Assembly: GCA_030617565.1 (NCBI GenBank)
Contig: JAUWVE010000042.1
Span: 1-10,870 of the forward strand
Source of the DNA: Gammaproteobacteria bacterium
GTDB lineage: Bacteria > Pseudomonadota > Gammaproteobacteria > BMS3Bbin11
Reading direction: 5' to 3'
Length of the DNA stretch: 10,870 nt
This document shows, in pieces, positions 1 to 5,169 of this stretch (position 1 is its first letter; each line of letters opens with the position of its first letter). Under the pieces are notes generated by a model. It did not search any database and was not told the DNA's origin. It saw only the letters and a program-made list of their open reading frames with translations. Both the position numbers and the translations under genes were made by a program.

Positions 1-85
1 CACCAGAATGACTTTGAGTCATTGACCACGACAAAGGAATTAGCAGCAGACCAAGGAATAAAATCAGCCAGTCTCCCGGTTTCAT
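1..85 (-). CDS. Small membrane-anchored protein, N-terminal fragment, likely NusG domain II family (partial)
   Basis: This is the 5' part of a gene that continues beyond the left edge. It translates to MKPGDWLILFLGLLLIPLSW followed by SMTQSHSG with no stop. After a short charged start there is one hydrophobic segment of about 15 residues (roughly residues 6-20), which looks like an uncleaved membrane anchor or signal sequence. A start of the MKPGDWL type followed by one anchor matches what I recall of small NusG domain II (NusG_II) proteins, which are often encoded just after apbE; this is recognition by resemblance only. An alternative in-frame start lies 9 bases upstream (ATG complementary to 92-94, adding MIK). 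Neither start has a convincing ribosome binding site. It lies about 40-50 bases after the apbE stop on the same strand, so it is probably the last or next gene of the gshA-gshB-apbE unit. It could instead be another small exported protein. Confidence 0.5.
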   Translation of the reverse strand, partial: MKPGDWLILFLGLLLIPLSWSMTQSHSG

Positions 86-97
86 TTTTATCATTGC

Positions 98-139
98 TTT
101 CAAGTTTCAAGTTTCAAGTTTCAAGTTTCAAGTTTCAAG
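98..139. repeat. Six perfect tandem TTTCAAG heptamers
   Basis: Six uninterrupted copies of TTTCAAG (CTTGAAA on the minus strand) fill 42 bases. They occupy nearly all of the gap between the apbE stop codon (135-137) and the next minus-strand start (94 or 85). The apbE stop TGA lies inside the array. The unit length is not a multiple of three and each minus-strand unit carries one TGA, so three successive units place a stop in every minus-strand frame. The plus strand of the array has no stop. Perfect short repeats of this kind can change copy number by replication slippage; here that would alter the spacing between two co-oriented genes but not the ApbE protein beyond its last codons. Confidence 0.95.
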
Positions 140-1178
140 TCAAAGGCTTGCTGATGATGACTTTGTTTTTATTTCCTGGTTCAAGTTTAATTCTTTTTTG
201 CATACTCGACGTCATGATTATTTGTCCCTGTTTGTCAATTATCATTATGTCAGACACGCCCATCTTTGTTGCGATTTCCTGCCAGTTATCCGGGCCGGCA
301 ATAAATAATGCGGTGCTGGCTGCATCTGCTAATGCGCCGTTCTTATGCAGGACGGTGACCGATACTGCCTGATCGGCAGGGTAGCCGGTGCGGGGGTCTA
401 TGATGTGGTGGTAGCGTTTGCCTTCATGAGTAAAGTGGCGCTCATAATCACCGGAGGTAAATACACATTCATCCTTTTCCAGTTCAATGCTGGCAATGAT
501 TCCGTTACCCGATGGATCGCGTATACCTATGCGCCAGGAGCGTTGCCCCTGATCTCCAAACCCGCAGAGATCTCCCCCGGCATTGATCAAGGCGTGTTTT
601 ATTCCCAGGTCACGCAGCTTCTGTATGCCGGTGGAGACAGCATAACCCTTGGCGATTGCCCCAAGATCCAGTTGCAGCTGAGAGTTGTGTCCTCGCAGTC
701 GATTGCCATCAATATCGATATCATTTACGGTTGGCAGACTGTCCAGCAGACGGGTAATGGTTTCCTGGCTGGGCGGTGTCTGGAGCAGTTCTGAGCTCTG
801 AAAGCCCCAGGCCTGAATCAGTTTGCCTATCGTCGGGTTGAATAAACCATCACTCAGCAGTGAATATTTCTTCGACAGTTTTATCAGTGTCAGAACAGAC
901 CTGTCAGCAGAAAACCATTCTTCAGTTGCAAGCAAGGTGCTGGTTTGAGTCAATGCGCCGGGTTGCCAGGCATGCCAGTCAGTATGCATGCGATCAAAAT
1001 CTACAAACAGGCTCGCAGCGGCCTGGTTCGCCAGTGACTTGTCATCGCTACGGATTTTGATCTCTATCAATGTGCCAAAGGCAAAAGATTGATAGCGATG
1101 AATGGTTTGCCTTTCGCAGGAGGCGAGCAGCACTGCCGGGATGAGTAGTACAGCTGCTAGCCATCGGCAACAACTCAT
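135..1178 (-). CDS. apbE: FAD:protein FMN transferase, ApbE lipoprotein
   Basis: A 347-residue ApbE-family protein. It transfers FMN from FAD to a threonine or serine of exported or membrane flavoproteins such as the RnfG/NqrC type, in the periplasm and with Mg2+. Residues 1-21 are a lipoprotein signal: a charged start, a hydrophobic core and the lipobox LASC with Cys21 as the lipidated residue, so the enzyme should be anchored to the outer face of the membrane. Family motifs are in order: DLGAIAKGYA (171-180), NAGGD (199-203), TSGDYER (241-247), HHIIDPRTGYPA (257-268) and ADAASTALF (284-292), which carries the Asp and Thr of the metal site. Length is normal for the family. The start overlaps the gshB stop by ATGA and has no strong ribosome binding site of its own, which suggests coupled translation. 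The last codons and stop run into the heptamer array. The acceptor flavoprotein is not in the window. Confidence 0.95.
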   Translation of the reverse strand: MSCCRWLAAVLLIPAVLLASCERQTIHRYQSFAFGTLIEIKIRSDDKSLANQAAASLFVDFDRMHTDWHAWQPGALTQTSTLLATEEWFSADRSVLTLIKLSKKYSLLSDGLFNPTIGKLIQAWGFQSSELLQTPPSQETITRLLDSLPTVNDIDIDGNRLRGHNSQLQLDLGAIAKGYAVSTGIQKLRDLGIKHALINAGGDLCGFGDQGQRSWRIGIRDPSGNGIIASIELEKDECVFTSGDYERHFTHEGKRYHHIIDPRTGYPADQAVSVTVLHKNGALADAASTALFIAGPDNWQEIATKMGVSDIMIIDKQGQIIMTSSMQKRIKLEPGNKNKVIISKPLT

Positions 1179-2131
1179 GCAGGTAATCGCAGTTCAATGG
1201 CATCCATTAAATCACCTGCAATATCGAGCTCGAATTGCCGGTCCAGTTCACGTATACAGGTCGGGCTGGTGACGTTGATTTCAGTCAGATAGTCACCGAT
1301 AACATCGAGGCCTGCGAACAGTATGCCTTTTTCTTTTAGTACCGGGCCGACCTGCTCACATATCCAGTAGTCCCTGTCACTCAATGCGACACCTTTACCG
1401 GTGCCACCGGCAGCCAGGTTGCCACGGGTTTCTCCTGCCAGGGGTATGCGTGCCAGCGCGTAGGGAGCGGGGTTTCCATCAACCATTAATATGCGTTTAT
1501 CTCCCTCGCTGATCTCAGGAATGAAGCGCTGTGCCATGATGCTGGTCGTGCCGTACTGTGTCAGGGTTTCAATGATCACCCCTTTGTTGGGGTCGTTGCT
1601 CTGTACCCGGAAAATCGATGCACCACCCATGCCGTCCAGTGGTTTGAAAATACAGTCCCCATGTTCCTGGATGAACTGGCGTAGTTGCTTTGCGGAGCAT
1701 GTTACCAGCGTAGGGGGTGTGCACTGCGGGAAGCTGGTGGTAAAAAACTTCTCATTACAGTCACGCAGGCTTTGTGGATTGTTAACAACCAATGTGCCCT
1801 GTCGCTCAACCAGTTCCAGCATATAGGTGGTATAGATATACTCAAGATTAAATGGCGGGTCCTTGCGCATCAAAATTGCACTGCATTCAGATAGCTCGTG
1901 CGCTCTCGCCGGGGACAACTCCAGCCAGGGGTCCTGTCCCGGCAGAAGTTTTACAAGCTGGCTTTCCGCGTAGACTATGCCATCACGGGTAAAAAGATCT
2001 ACCTGTTGCATATAACGTACCTGCCAGCCCCGTTTCTGTGCCGCCAGTATCATTGCCCAGGTGCTGTCCTTGACAATGTTAATCTGTTCAATCGGGTCCA
2101 TAATGATGCCGATAACTATGGGCTTATTCAT
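1175..2131 (-). CDS. gshB: Glutathione synthetase
   Basis: A 318-residue cytoplasmic ATP-grasp ligase that joins glycine to gamma-glutamylcysteine, the second step of glutathione synthesis. The N-terminal substrate domain begins IGIIMDPIEQINIVKDST (residues 7-24), the signature of prokaryotic GshB. ATP-grasp features follow: KPLDGMGG (163-170) for nucleotide binding, GDKRIL (210-215), the RIP..GETRGNLAAGG loop (228-243) and GLDVIGDYLTEINVTSPT (274-291), with Glu284 and Asn286 as likely metal ligands. Length is usual (about 315). The gene is joined by ATGA overlaps to gshA upstream (2128-2131) and apbE downstream (1175-1178), so all three are probably co-translated from one message. In Pseudomonas aeruginosa gshB also lies beside pilG (from memory, divergently), so this neighbourhood appears conserved. 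Confidence 0.98.
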   Translation of the reverse strand: MNKPIVIGIIMDPIEQINIVKDSTWAMILAAQKRGWQVRYMQQVDLFTRDGIVYAESQLVKLLPGQDPWLELSPARAHELSECSAILMRKDPPFNLEYIYTTYMLELVERQGTLVVNNPQSLRDCNEKFFTTSFPQCTPPTLVTCSAKQLRQFIQEHGDCIFKPLDGMGGASIFRVQSNDPNKGVIIETLTQYGTTSIMAQRFIPEISEGDKRILMVDGNPAPYALARIPLAGETRGNLAAGGTGKGVALSDRDYWICEQVGPVLKEKGILFAGLDVIGDYLTEINVTSPTCIRELDRQFELDIAGDLMDAIELRLPA

Positions 2132-3426
2132 GCTGCTACCGCTGCTTTCAGTGTATTGATTTCACGCGCTGCAGCCAGTAAGGCCAGTCGGCTGATTACG
2201 CCATAAGTATAAAACCGGTTTGGGTCAGCATCTGGGTCGGCTGATTTATCCGGTAGAGTACAGGTGTCGGCAAAGGCCAGTGGTTCAAAGTGCATGCCTG
2301 GGGCGTTAAGGTTTTCGTTAATGCCCCGGTTGGTATGCACACGGTAAAAGCCACCAACGACTGAATGGTCAATCATATAGACTACCGGCTCGGCGATAGC
2401 ATTGTTGTTGCCCCAGGTTTCAAAGGTAAAAACGCCTTCCTGTACCAGTACATCACTAACGGTACTGCCGCCTTTTCCTCGCGCCATCTTGTTCCTTTGT
2501 TTCCTGTTAAGTCCCTGGATTTCAGACGGGTCACGGATGGTCATGATGTTCATGCCATAGGTCCCTGCATCGGCCTTGGCAATGACGAAGGGCTCTTCTT
2601 TGATGCCGTATTCCTGATATTTCTTTTTAATTATCTCCAGTACATCGGCGACATTATCCGCCAGACATTCTTCACCATCGCGTTTCTGAAAGTCTATTTT
2701 TCCGCAGCGTCTGAAATAGGGGTCAATCAGCCACGGGTCGATATCGATGATGTCGGAGAACTCTTTTGCGATACGCTGGTAATGGGCAAAATGGTCTGAT
2801 TTTAATCGGCTAGCCCAGCCCATGGTAGGGTGTGGAGTGATGGTCTGGTCAGGGTCGATGTTTTCCAGAATGGTGGGGATGCCATCTGACAGGTCGTTGT
2901 TTAGTAATATGATGCAGGGGTCAAAATTCTCGATGTGCAGTCGATTGCCGGACCGTTCCAGTGGGTACTGAATCATGCTTTGACCTGATGGCAGGGCCAG
3001 TTCGCGGGTTTGCTTATCATCGTCGATATGGCCTATGCGTACCTGTAACCCGGCTTTTTCGATTATACCTTGCAGGGTAGAGAGGCTCTCCAGATAAAAC
3101 TGATTTCGCGTATGAGATTCCGGCACAATGATCAACCTTCTCGCTTTCGGGCAGAGGTGCTCAATTGCAGCCTGCACAGCCAGCACGCATAAGGGCAGGA
3201 ATGCCGGATTAAGGTTGTTAAAGCCGGCAGGGAACAGGTTGGTATCGACCGGTGCGACCTTGAAGCCTGCATTTCGCAGATCAACTGAACTGTAAAAGGG
3301 TGCACGGTATGACAGCCATTGACTGCGAAACCAGTGTTCGATTTCGGTTTGATTTGCCAGGATGTGAGTTTCCAGGGCTTGCAGTGGTCCTGCTAATGCT
3401 GTGGTCAGATGGGGGACAGAAGTCAT
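2128..3426 (-). CDS. gshA: Glutamate-cysteine ligase, 'ferrooxidans' family
   Basis: A 432-residue protein of the proteobacterial GshA family first defined in Acidithiobacillus ferrooxidans; it is unlike the E. coli and plant-type enzymes. It makes gamma-glutamylcysteine from glutamate, cysteine and ATP, the first and usually limiting step of glutathione synthesis, in the cytoplasm. Recognisable blocks are SVDLRNAGFKVAPVDTNLFP (47-66) with PAGFNNL (66-72), ESHTRN (103-108), the ATP-grasp-like VIAKADAGTYGM (281-292), RKQRNKMARGKGG (308-320), VQEGV (328-332), EPVVYMID (346-353) and GGFYRVH (358-364). Length fits the family, and the adjacent gshB independently supports the role. The start at 3426 is the first ATG after the A+T-rich gap; no purine-rich ribosome binding site precedes it, so initiation may be weak or regulated. 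It is the first gene of the gshA-gshB-apbE unit and divergent from pilG. Confidence 0.93.
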   Translation of the reverse strand: MTSVPHLTTALAGPLQALETHILANQTEIEHWFRSQWLSYRAPFYSSVDLRNAGFKVAPVDTNLFPAGFNNLNPAFLPLCVLAVQAAIEHLCPKARRLIIVPESHTRNQFYLESLSTLQGIIEKAGLQVRIGHIDDDKQTRELALPSGQSMIQYPLERSGNRLHIENFDPCIILLNNDLSDGIPTILENIDPDQTITPHPTMGWASRLKSDHFAHYQRIAKEFSDIIDIDPWLIDPYFRRCGKIDFQKRDGEECLADNVADVLEIIKKKYQEYGIKEEPFVIAKADAGTYGMNIMTIRDPSEIQGLNRKQRNKMARGKGGSTVSDVLVQEGVFTFETWGNNNAIAEPVVYMIDHSVVGGFYRVHTNRGINENLNAPGMHFEPLAFADTCTLPDKSADPDADPNRFYTYGVISRLALLAAAREINTLKAAVAA

Positions 3427-3440
3427 GGTATTAAGGTTCG

Positions 3441-3457
3441 CTATATTTAAAAGATAG
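3441..3457. promoter_or_regulatory. Near-palindrome upstream of gshA, possible operator
   Basis: CTATATTTAAAAGATAG is a 17-base palindrome with one mismatched pair among eight and a single central base. It lies 15-31 bases upstream of the gshA start, where it could overlap the 5' untranslated region. It may be an operator or a weak RNA hairpin near the initiation region. In such A+T-rich DNA it may also be chance, and no regulator family was recognised from it. Confidence 0.2.
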
Positions 3458-3711
3458 AAAGAAAATTAATATTTCTAAGAGTTGTCCTTTATTATTATAA
3501 AAGCTGGTCTACACTATTGGATTATATGGTCATGATAGCAAAGCAACATGGAAATTCTAATTGCTAATGTAAAATTTATGTCTGAAAGCAAAAGAGTTTA
3601 TAGTTTTTACTGGTTTTTTGATTGTGATTATGGTCTTCTATAGCAATATAGTGGCCTTTGTGCTATCTATATAAAATAACAACTTAGCAAAAGGAATAAA
3701 TAATTTACATT

Positions 3712-3716
3712 AAGGA
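3712..3716 (+). promoter_or_regulatory. Ribosome binding site of the leader ORF before pilG
   Basis: AAGGA lies 4 bases before the ATG at 3721 and 7 bases before the second in-frame ATG at 3724. It is the best Shine-Dalgarno match in the region, and it serves the short leader ORF, not pilG. Confidence 0.5.
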
Positions 3717-3720
3717 TTGG

Positions 3721-3768
3721 ATGATGAAGTACACTCTCCTGAAAATACAACTGCGTGAAATCACATGA
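3721..3768 (+). CDS. Possible 15-residue leader peptide coupled to pilG
   Basis: ATG ATG AAG begins a frame encoding MMKYTLLKIQLREIT, ended by the TGA at 3766-3768, which overlaps the pilG start codon (ATGA at 3765-3768). It is preceded by a good ribosome binding site (AAGGA, 3712-3716). By contrast pilG is preceded only by a weak GTGA at 3755-3758. The arrangement suits a leader whose translation delivers ribosomes to pilG. The peptide has no recognised homologue in my knowledge and no attenuation-like run of one amino acid. The ORF is short enough to be chance, so the case rests on the ribosome binding site plus the exact stop/start overlap. Confidence 0.4.
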   Translation: MMKYTLLKIQLREIT

Positions 3769-4151
3769 CAGTTAAAATAATGGTGATTGATGACAGTAGC
3801 ACTATACGTAAAACTGCGGAAACGCTACTGAAAAGAGCAGGATTTGAAGTTATAACGGCAGCAGATGGTTTTGAAGCTATGTCTGTGGTTGCGGATCAAC
3901 ATCCGGATATCATCTTTATTGATATTATGATGCCAAGACTCGATGGTTATCAGACCTGCGCATTAATCAAGAACAACAAGCGATTTGGTTCTACACCCAT
4001 TGTAATGTTGTCAAGCAAGGATGGTCTGTTTGACCGTGCCAGAGGAAAGCTGGCAGGTTCAGAAGAACATATACATAAACCTTTTACTCAGGATGATCTG
4101 GTCAATGCAATAAATAAATATGTGGTGACTGATGAGGTGGCCAATGCATGA
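3765..4151 (+). CDS. pilG: Type IV pilus response regulator PilG (CheY-like)
   Basis: A 128-residue single receiver domain with no output domain. It takes phosphoryl groups from the ChpA kinase and, by homology with Pseudomonas PilG, promotes pilus extension and cAMP signalling. The acidic pocket is Asp9-Asp10, the phospho-acceptor is Asp53 in IIFIDIMMP, the switch Ser is Ser83 in MLSSKD, and the conserved Lys is Lys105 in KPF. The block MMPRLDGYQTCALIKNN (55-71) is nearly identical to what I recall of Pseudomonas PilG and separates it from PilH. An in-frame TGA at 3756-3758 rules out any upstream start. The start overlaps the stop of a leader ORF and has a weak ribosome binding site of its own. 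It is the first recognised gene of the pil-chp cluster, 44 bases before pilH. Confidence 0.97.
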   Translation: MTVKIMVIDDSSTIRKTAETLLKRAGFEVITAADGFEAMSVVADQHPDIIFIDIMMPRLDGYQTCALIKNNKRFGSTPIVMLSSKDGLFDRARGKLAGSEEHIHKPFTQDDLVNAINKYVVTDEVANA

Positions 4152-4181
4152 TGCCTGCGGATCGATGAGCAAAAAATAAAG

Positions 4182-4187
4182 AGAGGT
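4182..4187 (+). promoter_or_regulatory. Ribosome binding site of pilH
   Basis: AGAGGT within GAGAGGTG lies 8 bases before the pilH ATG and fixes the start at 4196. The 44 bases between pilG and pilH hold no visible terminator. Confidence 0.7.
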
Positions 4188-4195
4188 GTAGTTTA

Positions 4196-4561
4196 ATGAG
4201 GTTTAAGAAAATACTGGTTGTTGATGATTCACCGACAGAACTTCATATGGTAATCGATATACTTAATCGACATAAAGTACCGGAAATAGTTACTGCAACG
4301 ACGGGTCTCGATGCCGTTGCCAAAGCCCAGTCGGAAAAGCCCGATCTGATTTTGATGGATGTAGTGATGCCTGAAATGAATGGCTTTCAGGCAACACGAA
4401 AAATTAAAAAGAATCCGCAAACGGCCGGAATTCCGGTCATCATCATTTCCAGCAAGGACCAGGAAACAGACAAAGTCTGGGGTAAACGTCAGGGGGCCAA
4501 TGAATACCTGACCAAGCCGGTGAAAGAAGCGGAGTTGATCAAGATTATGGAGGCTCTGTAG
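4196..4561 (+). CDS. pilH: Type IV pilus response regulator PilH (CheY-like)
   Basis: A 121-residue single receiver domain, the second CheY-like protein of the cluster. In Pseudomonas, PilH opposes PilG and is linked to pilus retraction or acts as a phosphate sink. It has Asp10-Asp11, phospho-acceptor Asp55 in LILMDVVMP, a Ser85-Ser86-Lys87-Asp88 switch block, and Lys107 in YLTKPV. KVWGKRQGANEYLTKPV (93-109) is typical of PilH-type receivers and differs from the matching part of PilG. A good ribosome binding site precedes the start. The stop is 6 bases before the pilI start. Confidence 0.96.
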   Translation: MRFKKILVVDDSPTELHMVIDILNRHKVPEIVTATTGLDAVAKAQSEKPDLILMDVVMPEMNGFQATRKIKKNPQTAGIPVIIISSKDQETDKVWGKRQGANEYLTKPVKEAELIKIMEAL

Positions 4562-4567
4562 TCGCTA

Positions 4568-5110
4568 ATGTCACGCAAGCATTTACAGCCACTTGAAATT
4601 CTCCATCAAATGGAGCAGGACGTATTGTCGGCAGATACATCTCTGCCGGAAGAAATAATCGTTGCTGAGCAATGGGTAGGTTTATCGTACAGAGTAGGGA
4701 AGCTGCAGTTCGTCTCGTCAATGGATCAGATTTCCGAGGTGGTGCCCTCGGCGCCCTTTGCAGTAGTGCCCAGATCACAGTCCTGGCTGCGTGGTATTGC
4801 AAATGTCAGAGGGCAGTTGCTGACGGTTGTTGATTTACAGGACTTTCTGGGTATGGAACCGGTAACTGTTGATCAGTATTCACGCCTGATTGTTATAAAT
4901 AATGCCCTGCTTTCATGTTGTTTGCTGGTCAGTCGCTTGCAGGGCTTGCGGCATTTCGACCCGGTTGGTGATAGTTGTGACACCGGTGACCTGGGTGATC
5001 AGCTGGCTGGCTTTGTTACCGGTGCATTGGGTAGAGAAAAGGAGAAGTGGTTGGTGTTTGATACCGACCGCCTGGTAGATAAAAGAGGTTTTCTAAACGC
5101 TGCGGCGTAA
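4568..5110 (+). CDS. pilI: CheW-like adaptor PilI
   Basis: A 180-residue CheW-domain protein that should couple the PilJ transducer to the ChpA kinase at the inner membrane. The CheW fold spans about residues 35-170: WVGLSYRVGKLQFVSSMDQISEVV (36-59), then LRGIANVRGQLLTVVDLQDFLGM (74-96) with the typical RG and D of the family, and a C-terminal LVFDTDRLVDKRGFLNAA. The closing GFL motif matches my recollection of Pseudomonas PilI (178 residues). The start lies 6 bases after the pilH stop. A GGAGG at 4549-4553, inside the end of pilH, is 14 bases upstream, rather far, so ribosome delivery from pilH probably helps. Confidence 0.93.
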   Translation: MSRKHLQPLEILHQMEQDVLSADTSLPEEIIVAEQWVGLSYRVGKLQFVSSMDQISEVVPSAPFAVVPRSQSWLRGIANVRGQLLTVVDLQDFLGMEPVTVDQYSRLIVINNALLSCCLLVSRLQGLRHFDPVGDSCDTGDLGDQLAGFVTGALGREKEKWLVFDTDRLVDKRGFLNAAA

Positions 5111-5169
5111 ACAGAAAATATGTGCAGAGTATGTTTATACAATAATTAGCTATTGTTGAGGGTAGTATA

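Larger units (their letters stand above)
3427..3764. promoter_or_regulatory. Divergent intergenic region between gshA and pilG
   Basis: An A+T-rich stretch of about 340 bases that must hold the promoters of both divergent units. For gshA, a perfect TATAAT reads on the minus strand at 3499-3494, about 70 bases before the start, but no good -35 hexamer sits 16-18 bases further out. For pilG, TATAAA-like sequences occur at 3668-3677 and TTGATT at 3618-3623, but no pair has both good hexamers and good spacing. A 17-base near-palindrome (3441-3457), a 5-base inverted repeat around GCAA (3638-3651), and GATAGCA (3534-3540) with its complement TGCTATC (3661-3667) are visible. The last 44 bases (3721-3764) belong to a possible leader ORF. 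No binding site of a named regulator was recognised. Confidence 0.5.

Noticed and set aside
98..139. Heptamer array as a CRISPR
   Set aside because: Units are 7 bases long and directly abutting with no spacers.
22..372. Plus-strand ORF of 116 codons reading through the heptamer array
   Set aside because: It stays open partly because TTTCAAG has no stop on this strand, and it overlaps the well-supported apbE and the left-edge minus-strand gene.
345..794. Plus-strand ORF of 149 codons
   Set aside because: Antisense to the conserved ApbE catalytic domain; no recognisable motifs of its own.
3548..3643. 31-codon plus-strand ORF (MEILIANVKF...) in the intergenic region
   Set aside because: No ribosome binding site, aromatic-rich composition expected of A+T-rich noncoding DNA, and no link to a downstream start.
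5111..5169. Possible terminator or promoter between pilI and pilJ
   Set aside because: No G+C-rich stem followed by a T run and no clear hexamer pair; only the pilJ ribosome binding site could be supported.
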